Source: Bacillota bacterium (GTDB taxonomy: Bacteria; Bacillota_A; Clostridia; Clostridiales; Clostridiaceae). Taken from it: 5,624 nt of DNA. Under the pieces are notes generated by a model. The model saw nothing but the letters and a program-made list of their open reading frames with translations. It was not told the origin of the DNA and searched no databases. This document shows positions 1 through 5,624 of the stretch, piece after piece. The translations under genes were made by a program, and so were the position numbers. The stretch is from assembly GCA_021780795.1 (NCBI GenBank), contig JAJXYA010000005.1:1-5624 (forward strand), read 5' to 3'. Each line of letters begins with the position of its first letter. The stretch's first letter is position 1.

Positions 1-18
1 TATTTTTTTTAGCCTTTA

Positions 19-36
19 TTGTTAAAAAAATAACAA
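19..36. promoter_or_regulatory. Candidate Rex (redox-sensing repressor) operator upstream of adhE
   Basis: The sequence TTGTTAAAAAAATAACAA has perfect 6-bp inverted arms (TTGTTA / TAACAA) around six A residues. The published Rex consensus in Firmicutes is TTGTTAANNNNTTAACAA, and this site differs at only one defined position (A for T at position 30). Rex binds such sites when NADH/NAD+ is low and releases them when NADH rises. Clostridial adhE-type genes are known Rex targets. The site ends 103 bases before the adhE start codon. The same hairpin-like shape could be chance in AT-rich DNA, but the match and the downstream gene agree well. The assignment is by motif only. Confidence 0.72.
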
Positions 37-46
37 GAAATATCAA
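19..46 (+). promoter_or_regulatory. Weak candidate promoter for adhE overlapping the Rex-like site
   Basis: A possible -35 TTGTTA (19-24, 4 of 6 matches to TTGACA) and -10 TATCAA (41-46, 4 of 6) are separated by 16 bases. This would put the -35 inside the Rex-like operator, a geometry that would explain repression. A better -10 match, TATATT (60-65, 5 of 6), has no good -35 in front of it. A third option is TTGAAG (80-85) with TGTTAA (104-109) after an extended TG. The region is so AT-rich that none can be chosen with confidence, and more than one start point is possible. Confidence 0.25.
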
Positions 47-98
47 GTTTGTTGAAGTCTATATTAAATTTTCGTTAATTTGAAGGATTAATGTAAAT

Positions 99-121
99 TT
101 TGATGTTAAATAATTATCAAA
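99..121. repeat. Inverted repeat just upstream of the adhE ribosome binding site
   Basis: TTTGAT (99-104) is matched by its reverse complement ATCAAA (116-121) across an 11-base spacer. In RNA it would form a weak, AU-rich hairpin ending three bases before the AAGGAG of adhE. In DNA it could be an operator. I do not recognise it as the site of a particular regulator, and it does not match the Rex consensus. Confidence 0.35.
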
Positions 122-124
122 GTG

Positions 125-132
125 AAGGAGAG
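125..132 (+). promoter_or_regulatory. Ribosome binding site of adhE
   Basis: AAGGAGAG is a near-perfect Shine-Dalgarno sequence, with its core GGAG ending 9 bases before ATG at 140. It decides the start. The reading frame also opens at a GTG at 122, but that codon lies upstream of this site and has none of its own. Confidence 0.9.
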
Positions 133-139
133 TGTAATT

Positions 140-2728
140 ATGAAGGTTACAAATATTGATGAATTAAATTTAAAACTTGAAGAGGTTAGACGTGCTCAAA
201 AAGCTTTTGCAAAATTTTCACAAGAACAGGTAGACGAAATATTTAGAGAAGCTGCCATGACTGTAGCAAATTATAGAATTAGCCTTGCAAAAATGGCAGT
301 GGAAGAAAGTGGTATGGGAATAGTAGAAGATAAGGCTATAAAAAATCATTTTGCATCAGAATATATTTATAACAAATATAAAGATGAAAAAACTTGTGGG
401 GTTATAGAAAGAGATGAAGCTTTTGGAATGACCAAGATAGCAGAACCAATAGGAGTTGTAGCAGCAGTAATCCCAACGACAAATCCAACCTCAACAGCGA
501 TTTTCAAGTGTTTAATCTGTTTGAAAACTAGAAATGGTGTCATTCTTTCTCCTCATCCAAGAGCAAAGCGCTGCACCATTGAAGCTGCGAAAATAGTACT
601 TGAAGCTGCAGTTAAAGCAGGTGCACCAGAAGGGATAATAGGTTGGATAGATGAGCCCAGTATAGAACTTTCAAAAGCATTAATGAGTGAAGCAGATATA
701 ACTTTAGCCACAGGTGGACCATCCATGGTTAAATCTGCGTATTCATCAGGAAAGCCAGCACTAGGTGTTGGACCAGGAAATACACCAGTCATAATAGATA
801 CAACTGCCCATATAAAAATGGCGGTAAATTCAATCCTTATTTCCAAAACCTTTGATAATGGAGTCATATGTGCATCAGAACAATCAGTCATAGTATTAGA
901 GCCAATATATAACAAGGTTAAAAAAGAATTTGAAGAAAGAGGAGCATATATTTTAAATGAGGAAGAAAAGGATAAGCTAAGAAAAGCTATATTTATAAAT
1001 GGAAGCATTAATGGAGCTATAGTTGGGCAATCTGCCTATAAAATAGCTGAAATGGCAGGAATTAAGGTTCCAGAAAGTGCAAAGGTACTTATTGGGGAAG
1101 TTGAAGTAATTTCAGAAGAAGAACCTTTTGCTCATGAAAAATTATCACCTATACTTGCAATGTATAAAGCAAAGAATTTTAATGAAGGAATAGAAAAGGC
1201 AAAGGCACTGCTTGAGCTTGGTGGACTTGGACATACCTCCGTATTATATGTAGATGCAGTAAAGGAAAAAGCAAAAATAGACCGCTTTGGAAGTGAAATG
1301 AAAACTGTTAGAACCTTTATAAATATGCCAGCATCTCAAGGTGCAAACGGAGACTTGTACAACTTTAAAATAGCTCCATCCTTTACCCTTGGTTGTGGTT
1401 CTTGGGGAGGAAATTCTGTATCTGAAAATGTTAAACCAAAACACTTGTTAAACATAAAAAGTGTTGCAGAGAGGAGAGAGAATATGCTTTGGTTTAAAGT
1501 TCCTAAAAAAATCTATTTTAAGTACGGATGTTTAGGTTTTGCTTTAAGGGAATTAAGAGATATGAATAAAAAAAGAGCATTTATTGTAACCGATAGAATA
1601 TTGCAGGACTTAGGATATGTAGATAGTGTTACTAAGGTGCTGGAGGAAATAGGTATTAGCTACAAAATATTCTCAGATGTTGCACCAGATCCAACTATAT
1701 CCACAGCTAAGAAGGGCGTAGAGGAGATGATGAGTTTTAAACCGGATACAATAATTTCACTTGGTGGCGGTTCTCCTATGGATGCAGCTAAAATAATGTG
1801 GGTATTATATGAACATCCAGAAGAAAAATTTGAAGATCTTGCAATGAGATTTATGGATATAAGAAAGAGACTTTATACTTTCCCTAAATTAGGGGAGAAA
1901 GCGATGATGGTTGCAATCCCAACAACAGCAGGAACAGGCTCCGAGGTCACACCCTTTGCAGTTATAACCGACGATAAAAAAGGAATAAAGTATCCGTTAG
2001 CAGACTATGAATTAATACCAGAAATGTCCATAATTGATGCTGAACTTATGATGAATATGCCTAAAGGCTTAACAGCAGCTTCAGGAATAGATGCATTGAT
2101 TCATGCTATAGAAGCTTATACTTCAGTACTAGCATCCGAATATACCAATGGTCTAGCACTAGAAGCGATAAGATTAGTATTCAAGTATTTACCACTTGCC
2201 TATGAAGAAGGAACAACAAATATAAAGGCAAGAGAGAAGATGGCTCATGCCTCCACAACAGCTGGAATGGCCTTTGCAAATGCATTTTTAGGAGTATGCC
2301 ACTCCATGGCTCACAAATTAGGAGCAGAACACCACATTGCCCACGGAACAGCAAATGCATTAGTAATTGAAGAAGTTATAAGATTTAACTCAGAAGATGC
2401 ACCCTTAAAACAAACAGCATATCCACAATATAAATATCCAAATGCAAAATGGAGATATGCAAGAATCGCAGACCATCTAAAATTAGGTGGAAGGACAGAT
2501 GATGATAAAGTAGAGCTTTTAATAAAAGCAATTCATAAGTTAAAAGAACAATTAAATCTACCAATGAGTATAAAAGAGGCAGGAGTATCAGAGAAAAATT
2601 TCTACAAAACTTTAGATAAAATGTCTGAGCTTGCCTTTGACGATTTATGCACTGGAGCAAATCCAAGATATCCTTTAATAAGTGAAATAAAGGATATGTT
2701 CATTAGTGCTTTTGATAAAGAAGAGTAA
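140..2728 (+). CDS. adhE: Bifunctional aldehyde/alcohol dehydrogenase AdhE
   Basis: AdhE reduces acyl-CoA (acetyl-CoA, and butyryl-CoA in solvent-forming clostridia) to the aldehyde and then to the alcohol in the cytoplasm, oxidising two NADH. The protein has 862 residues, the length I recall for Clostridium acetobutylicum AdhE1. Residues 1 to about 440 form the CoA-acylating aldehyde dehydrogenase, with catalytic Cys244 in DNGVICASEQS, conserved Glu333 in HEKLSP and the glycine motif GVGPGNTP (209-216). A conserved linker containing NIKSVAERRENMLW leads to an iron-dependent alcohol dehydrogenase. That domain has the NAD-binding GGGSPMDAAK (542-551), TTAGTGSE (595-602) and the expected iron ligands Asp651, His655, His721 and His735. 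ATG at 140 is chosen over GTG at 122 because of the Shine-Dalgarno at 125-132. The gene is complete and has its own terminator; no ctfA/ctfB follows, unlike the sol operon. Regulation by Rex is inferred from the site at 19-36. Oddities: Cys124 and Cys127 where Ser is usual, Ala734 where Pro is usual, and Leu836 where Gln is usual. Preference for ethanol or butanol cannot be read from the sequence. Confidence 0.97.
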   Translation: MKVTNIDELNLKLEEVRRAQKAFAKFSQEQVDEIFREAAMTVANYRISLAKMAVEESGMGIVEDKAIKNHFASEYIYNKYKDEKTCGVIERDEAFGMTKIAEPIGVVAAVIPTTNPTSTAIFKCLICLKTRNGVILSPHPRAKRCTIEAAKIVLEAAVKAGAPEGIIGWIDEPSIELSKALMSEADITLATGGPSMVKSAYSSGKPALGVGPGNTPVIIDTTAHIKMAVNSILISKTFDNGVICASEQSVIVLEPIYNKVKKEFEERGAYILNEEEKDKLRKAIFINGSINGAIVGQSAYKIAEMAGIKVPESAKVLIGEVEVISEEEPFAHEKLSPILAMYKAKNFNEGIEKAKALLELGGLGHTSVLYVDAVKEKAKIDRFGSEMKTVRTFINMPASQGANGDLYNFKIAPSFTLGCGSWGGNSVSENVKPKHLLNIKSVAERRENMLWFKVPKKIYFKYGCLGFALRELRDMNKKRAFIVTDRILQDLGYVDSVTKVLEEIGISYKIFSDVAPDPTISTAKKGVEEMMSFKPDTIISLGGGSPMDAAKIMWVLYEHPEEKFEDLAMRFMDIRKRLYTFPKLGEKAMMVAIPTTAGTGSEVTPFAVITDDKKGIKYPLADYELIPEMSIIDAELMMNMPKGLTAASGIDALIHAIEAYTSVLASEYTNGLALEAIRLVFKYLPLAYEEGTTNIKAREKMAHASTTAGMAFANAFLGVCHSMAHKLGAEHHIAHGTANALVIEEVIRFNSEDAPLKQTAYPQYKYPNAKWRYARIADHLKLGGRTDDDKVELLIKAIHKLKEQLNLPMSIKEAGVSEKNFYKTLDKMSELAFDDLCTGANPRYPLISEIKDMFISAFDKEE

Positions 2729-2743
2729 AAGAAAATTAAAGAT

Positions 2744-2790
2744 AAGGATATTAGTCAAAACTTATATAGTTAGGCTGATATCTTTTTTTA
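2744..2790 (+). terminator. Rho-independent terminator of adhE
   Basis: GATATTAGTC (2747-2756) pairs with GGCTGATATC (2773-2782) as a 10-bp stem with two G-U pairs. AAG at 2744-2746 can extend the stem into the T-run. The loop can itself pair AACT with AGTT. Seven T residues follow (2783-2789). It begins 16 bases after the adhE stop codon, so adhE is probably transcribed alone or as the last gene of its unit. Confidence 0.85.
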
Positions 2791-3018
2791 TATATGTATG
2801 GTAGCAGTGAATAACACAAAAAAATTATTATTACAAACAGCTATAAAATATGAAAAACGAATATTTTGCGAGGGTTTATAATTATATTAATAAAATGTTA
2901 AAAAAATAGTTAAAATATACAAATAATACTTGAATAATTGCTATAAAAAGTGATATCATTTATTTAATAATAGTAAATGTTTAGGTAGAAATATATAAAT
3001 ATAAAGTAATTTAAGTCG
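2791..3018. other. AT-rich intergenic region without a convincing gene
   Basis: This stretch between the adhE terminator and the chemoreceptor ribosome binding site is very AT-rich. It holds a 27-codon open frame (2798-2881) with no Shine-Dalgarno, which I do not call as a gene. It also has a 7-bp inverted repeat, AAAATAT (2845-2851) / ATATTTT (2861-2867), and the candidate promoter at 2930-2959. I see no tRNA and no recognisable riboswitch. In particular, the conserved core of the cyclic-di-GMP riboswitches sometimes found before clostridial motility and chemotaxis genes is not evident. Confidence 0.6.
2930..2959 (+). promoter_or_regulatory. Candidate sigma-A promoter for the chemoreceptor gene
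   Basis: TTGAAT (2930-2935, 4 of 6 matches to TTGACA) and TATCAT (2954-2959, 5 of 6 matches to TATAAT) are separated by 18 bases. Transcription would start near 2966, giving a leader of roughly 65 bases. I looked for a sigma-D (flagellar) promoter of the TAAA-N15-GCCGATAT type; AGTGATAT at 2949-2956 resembles its -10, but no TAAA lies at the right distance upstream. Confidence 0.4.
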
Positions 3019-3026
3019 AAGGGGTG
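3019..3026 (+). promoter_or_regulatory. Ribosome binding site of the chemoreceptor gene
   Basis: AAGGGGTG resembles AAGGAGGTG with one base missing and ends 6 bases before ATG at 3033. The frame also offers GTG at 3024, but that codon lies within this site, so ATG at 3033 is the better start. Confidence 0.75.
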
Positions 3027-3032
3027 GAGTAT

Positions 3033-4736
3033 ATGGTTAATGTATTTACGAATATTAAAATTACAAGAAGCATAATATTTTTAGCTATTCTAGCAATTGT
3101 TTTAAGTTTGGCAATAGGTATTTATGGTTATATATCCATTTTAAAAGTAAATAGCAATTCAAATACGATGTACAATCAAAGAGTAGAACCCTTAGGGCTA
3201 GTGGCAGGTATTAGAGGTGAGTTTGCAAATAGTAGAATTGAAGCTTATGAAGCAATAATAAGTTACAGCAGTTCACATAACACTGCTATTTTAACCCATG
3301 AAAAAAACATTAAAAATTATTTAAGTAAATATGAAGCTTTGAGTTTAGATACATATGGAACTAAAAACATAAACCAATTTATATCGGATTTTAACTCATA
3401 TGAACAAATATGGGCAAAAATAAATGATGATTTAAGCAAAGGTCTAAAAGTTTCACAGACCGATTATGATAATATGTCAAAGGTTTCTTTAGATGGAGAA
3501 ACAATTTTATTTAATTTAAAAACCTATAATATAAGTCAAGCTAAAAGTTTAGAAGTAGAAAGTTCATCTATTTATAACAACTCTATCAAGTTTTTTATAA
3601 TTTTACTATTGGCTGGTGTAGTAATATTTGTGTTGCTCTCTATAATTGTAGTAAGCAATATTAGAAAAGCTTCTAATGATATGATAAATAGCATAAAGGT
3701 ATTAGCAACGGGAGATTTTACAGTAGGTTTATCTAGAAATAATAATAATAATGAATTTGGTATTGTTTCTTCTAATTTAGCAGACATGGTTGATAATGTC
3801 TCTTCATTAATTAATAATGTAAAACTTAACTCTAATGAAATTAATGCTGAAGCGGCAGCGTTATCAAATGTTTCAGAAGGAATGTACTCAGCTTCTGAAA
3901 ATGTTACAAAAGCAATTCGTGAAGTTGCTGAGGGGACAGCCTCTCAAAGCGAAGATTTAATGGATACTACTAGAATACTTAATATGTTTGGAGAAAAAAT
4001 TGAGGATATAGTAAATTCTATAAAAAATGTTGAAGATAATTCAAAGCATATTGGAAGAGTAGCACAGCAAAGCGGAGATAGCATGAATAAATTAAATCTT
4101 TCAATTAACGGTTTAAGCGATTCCTTTAAGGATTTAATTGAAAAGGTGAATGCGTTACAGATTAATATAAATAAAATAAATGAAATAACGGTTTTAATAA
4201 ACAGTATAGCTGATGAAACCAATTTACTTGCTTTAAATGCCTCCATAGAAGCTGCTAGGGCAGGGGAACATGGAAAAGGCTTCGCAGTAGTGGCAGATGA
4301 AATTAGAAAACTGGCAGAACAAACAAAGATTTCTTCTGAAAATATTAATGTATTAATAGTAAATACTTCAAACGATAAAGATGTAATGGTTAAAACCACT
4401 AATGAAATGGATAAGGAGCTTAAAAATCAAATAGAGGTTGTAAAAAGTGCCATTGAGTCCTTTACTAATATAATTAGAGAATTAAATGATAATGCTCCTA
4501 AGATAAATGCAATAAACAATTCGGCCATAGAAATCAATAATGAAAAAAACAACATTTTACAAAAGATAGAGCAAACTTCAGCAGTATCAGAAGAGATAAC
4601 TGCTTCATCAGAACAAATTGTGGCATCAGCCGATGAAATGATGTCTTCTACAGAAAATGTAACAAGTACTACTAAAAAGCTAGATAACATGACAAAAAAG
4701 GTACTTGAAGAAGTTAACAAGTTTAAAACTAAATAA
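3033..4736 (+). CDS. Methyl-accepting chemotaxis protein (transmembrane chemoreceptor)
   Basis: This 567-residue protein senses a ligand outside the membrane and controls the CheA kinase through CheW inside the cell. Order of parts: transmembrane helix 1 (about 12-37), an extracellular, mostly helical region (about 38-185) consistent with a four-helix-bundle sensor, transmembrane helix 2 (186-208), HAMP domain (about 209-262), then the long cytoplasmic coiled coil. The hairpin tip that contacts CheA/CheW is clear: [20 protein letters not shown] (393-412), followed by [18 protein letters not shown]. Near the C-terminus, [10 protein letters not shown] and [10 protein letters not shown] (within 514-532) both fit the methylation-site consensus for CheR/CheB. 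There is no C-terminal NWETF-type tether. The ligand cannot be predicted. A run of five Asn (236-240) sits in the HAMP domain just before EFG. ATG at 3033 is preferred to the in-frame GTG at 3024. The gene is flanked by terminators on both sides, so it appears to be a single-gene unit; no che or flagellar genes are in view. Confidence 0.95.
   Translation: MVNVFTNIKITRSIIFLAILAIVLSLAIGIYGYISILKVNSNSNTMYNQRVEPLGLVAGIRGEFANSRIEAYEAIISYSSSHNTAILTHEKNIKNYLSKYEALSLDTYGTKNINQFISDFNSYEQIWAKINDDLSKGLKVSQTDYDNMSKVSLDGETILFNLKTYNISQAKSLEVESSSIYNNSIKFFIILLLAGVVIFVLLSIIVVSNIRKASNDMINSIKVLATGDFTVGLSRNNNNNEFGIVSSNLADMVDNVSSLINNVKLNSNEINAEAAALSNVSEGMYSASENVTKAIREVAEGTASQSEDLMDTTRILNMFGEKIEDIVNSIKNVEDNSKHIGRVAQQSGDSMNKLNLSINGLSDSFKDLIEKVNALQININKINEITVLINSIADETNLLALNASIEAARAGEHGKGFAVVADEIRKLAEQTKISSENINVLIVNTSNDKDVMVKTTNEMDKELKNQIEVVKSAIESFTNIIRELNDNAPKINAINNSAIEINNEKNNILQKIEQTSAVSEEITASSEQIVASADEMMSSTENVTSTTKKLDNMTKKVLEEVNKFKTK
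3738..3752 (+). repeat. (AAT)5 trinucleotide repeat inside the chemoreceptor gene
   Basis: Five perfect AAT codons encode Asn236-Asn240 of the chemoreceptor, within the second helix region of its HAMP domain. Gain or loss of a repeat unit by polymerase slippage would keep the reading frame and change the HAMP length by whole residues. Confidence 0.85.
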
Positions 4737-4741
4737 AATCC

Positions 4742-4799
4742 AGCCAACCTATCACCTATAGTAACTGATTAAGTGGTAGATTGGCTATTTTGTTTTTTG
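4742..4799 (+). terminator. Rho-independent terminator of the chemoreceptor gene
   Basis: AGCCAACCTATCAC (4742-4755) pairs with GTGGTAGATTGGCT (4773-4786). This gives a 14-position stem with one C-A mismatch and one U-G pair. The T-rich tract ATTTTGTTTTTTG (4787-4799) follows. The stem starts 5 bases after the stop codon at 4734-4736. Confidence 0.9.
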
Positions 4800-4803
4800 T
4801 CTC

Positions 4804-4839
4804 TAAGAAAAACTAAGCAGGGAAATCCCCTGCTTAGTT
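4804..4839 (-). terminator. Rho-independent terminator of the LytR-CpsA-Psr gene, overlapping its stop codon
   Basis: AACTAAGCAGGG (4811-4822) and CCCTGCTTAGTT (4828-4839) form a perfect 12-bp stem with a 5-base loop. Read on the minus strand, the stem runs directly into a short T-rich tract (the complement of 4804-4812). The TAA stop codon of the minus-strand gene (4834-4836) lies inside the first arm. On the plus strand the stem is followed by TAGTTTGAAC, a poorer tract, so termination should favour minus-strand transcripts. Confidence 0.85.
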
Positions 4840-5624
4840 AGTTTGAACCTTAGAAGCATCATCTTCATAAATAAATTTTAATAAATCAGCATCGTTTTTA
4901 GCCTTGTCCCAGCCTAAAAAGTATACGCCCTTAATATATGTTGTAAAGTTATAACCTGGTTTATCTTCTGGAAGTCTAAATTGCTCCATATTACTCATCT
5001 TATGTGTTAAAATATATGAAGCATCAGAAAGTATTTCCGTATTTGAAAGCGAAGTTTCCACATATGGTAAAATAGTATCTAAAGTACTGGAAGCTTGAGT
5101 AGGGCTCAAGGTAGTTAACTTTTTAAAAACCTGAAGTAAAACTGTTCTTTGTCTTTCAGTTCGTTGGAAATCTTCATCACCAACATATCTAATTCTGCAG
5201 TAGCCTAAAGCTTGTATACCTGTTAAGTGCTGCATTCCTGCATGTGTTATGTGGTCTGGAGTTATGCCTTCAAGTTTTGAAACTTCATCAATATAGTCAT
5301 TTGCTACAGGAACTTCTGCAGCAGATACATTTATATCAACACCGCCAACAGCATCTACTATTTTGTCGAAGTCGCCAAAGTCAACTTTAATGTAGTCTTT
5401 AATGTTCATGTCAAAATTGCTGTTAATAGCTTTTATTGCATATTGTCCACCGCCGTTAACGCCGCCGCCTTGCTTGTAAATAACATTAAGTCTATCTTGG
5501 TCCGTTCCTGCGGTTGCACCTTCACCTCTAAGATTATCAAGTAGCATGTCTCTCATAAGAGAAGTTAATTTTATTTTATTGTGAACTTTATCTATAGTTA
5601 AAATCATTGTAGAATCGGCAAGAC
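4834..5624 (-). CDS. LytR-CpsA-Psr (LCP) family protein, 3' part; N-terminus outside the window
   Basis: LCP proteins are membrane-anchored enzymes outside the cell that transfer lipid-linked glycopolymers, such as teichoic acids or capsule, onto peptidoglycan. The 262 visible residues include most of the catalytic domain and the C-terminus. The frame stays open to the window edge, reading LADSTMIL. That is the family's DTMIL-type strand, so the Met at 5605-5607 is internal and not the start. The short N-terminal cytoplasmic stretch, membrane helix and first part of the domain must lie to the right. Visible family features are the Asp of ADST (5614-5616), Arg in SLMRDM (5551-5553), the glycine-rich YKQGGGVNGGGQYAIKAINS region, VGGVDINV, and the late block RIRYVGDEDFQRTERQR, with the R-x-R and D-x-x-R-T-x-R-Q residues that bind the polyprenyl-phosphate substrate and metal in characterised members. 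The gene is convergent with the chemoreceptor gene. The polymer handled cannot be told from the sequence. Confidence 0.93.
   Translation of the reverse strand, partial: LADSTMILTIDKVHNKIKLTSLMRDMLLDNLRGEGATAGTDQDRLNVIYKQGGGVNGGGQYAIKAINSNFDMNIKDYIKVDFGDFDKIVDAVGGVDINVSAAEVPVANDYIDEVSKLEGITPDHITHAGMQHLTGIQALGYCRIRYVGDEDFQRTERQRTVLLQVFKKLTTLSPTQASSTLDTILPYVETSLSNTEILSDASYILTHKMSNMEQFRLPEDKPGYNFTTYIKGVYFLGWDKAKNDADLLKFIYEDDASKVQTN

Noticed and set aside
1..10. T-run as the end of a terminator of an upstream gene
   Set aside because: TATTTTTTTT could be a U-tract, but any hairpin would lie outside the window, so it cannot be supported.
83..96. AAGGA followed by ATG TAA (a start-stop element) at 91-96
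   Set aside because: The spacing from AAGGA to ATG is only three bases and the motif is very likely by chance in this AT-rich leader.
122..139. GTG start at 122 giving an 868-residue AdhE
   Set aside because: The Shine-Dalgarno AAGGAG at 125-130 lies downstream of this GTG and is correctly spaced for ATG at 140. The shorter product (862 residues) begins MKVTN, like known clostridial AdhE.
103..159. 18-codon leader-peptide frame overlapping the adhE start
   Set aside because: It has no well-spaced Shine-Dalgarno (the nearest, GAAGGA at 82-87, is 15 bases upstream), its composition looks random, and it runs into the adhE coding region in another frame.
553..1008. 151-codon open frame on the minus strand inside adhE
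   Set aside because: It lies antisense to clearly coding adhE sequence, with no ribosome binding site or recognisable protein. It is a shadow of the real gene.
2791..3018. Riboswitch (for example cyclic-di-GMP) before the chemoreceptor gene
   Set aside because: I found no conserved riboswitch core; the only inverted repeat is a 7-bp A/T-only arm pair at 2845-2867.
3944..4399. 151-codon open frame on the minus strand inside the chemoreceptor gene
   Set aside because: It is opposite the highly conserved signalling domain, its Ser/Ile/Phe-rich translation is typical of an antisense shadow, and there is no independent evidence for it.
5605..5607. Start codon of the LCP gene at 5607
   Set aside because: The frame remains open to the window edge, and the residues before this Met (LADST) belong to the conserved DTMIL-type motif. 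The Met is internal and the gene is truncated by the window.

Overview
The window is AT-rich, with strong Shine-Dalgarno sites and A/T-ending codons. The protein sequences (a clostridial AdhE, a Firmicutes-style chemoreceptor and a LytR-CpsA-Psr protein) point to a low-GC anaerobic Firmicute, most likely genus Clostridium or a close relative. I cannot name the species. It reads as ordinary chromosomal sequence. I see no transposase, phage gene, CRISPR array, tRNA or rRNA.

Layout: (1) Positions 1-139 are the control region of an adhE gene. It carries an 18-bp near-palindrome, TTGTTAAAAAAATAACAA (19-36), that fits the consensus for the NADH-sensing repressor Rex at all but one defined position. 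A second, unidentified inverted repeat lies just upstream of the ribosome binding site. (2) Positions 140-2728 encode a full-length 862-residue bifunctional aldehyde/alcohol dehydrogenase, closed by its own terminator (2744-2790). (3) Positions 2791-3018 are AT-rich with no convincing gene; they hold a plausible sigma-A promoter for the next gene. (4) Positions 3033-4736 encode a 567-residue membrane chemoreceptor (methyl-accepting chemotaxis protein), followed by a strong terminator (4742-4799). (5) On the minus strand, the 3' part of a LytR-CpsA-Psr family cell-wall ligase gene runs in from beyond the right edge and ends at 4834. Its stop codon lies inside its own terminator hairpin.

The three genes look like three separate transcription units. 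AdhE regenerates NAD+ by reducing acyl-CoA to alcohol, and the Rex-like site fits induction when NADH is high. The chemoreceptor follows adhE in the same direction but is separated by a terminator and has its own promoter candidate, so a functional link is not supported. The LytR-CpsA-Psr gene is convergent and concerns envelope assembly.

I found no new multi-gene system. The points most worth checking are the Rex-like operator, a CxxC pair created by two Ser-to-Cys differences in the AdhE aldehyde domain, two other departures from conserved AdhE motifs, and a five-codon AAT repeat in the chemoreceptor HAMP domain. Comparisons with other family members are from memory, not from a search.
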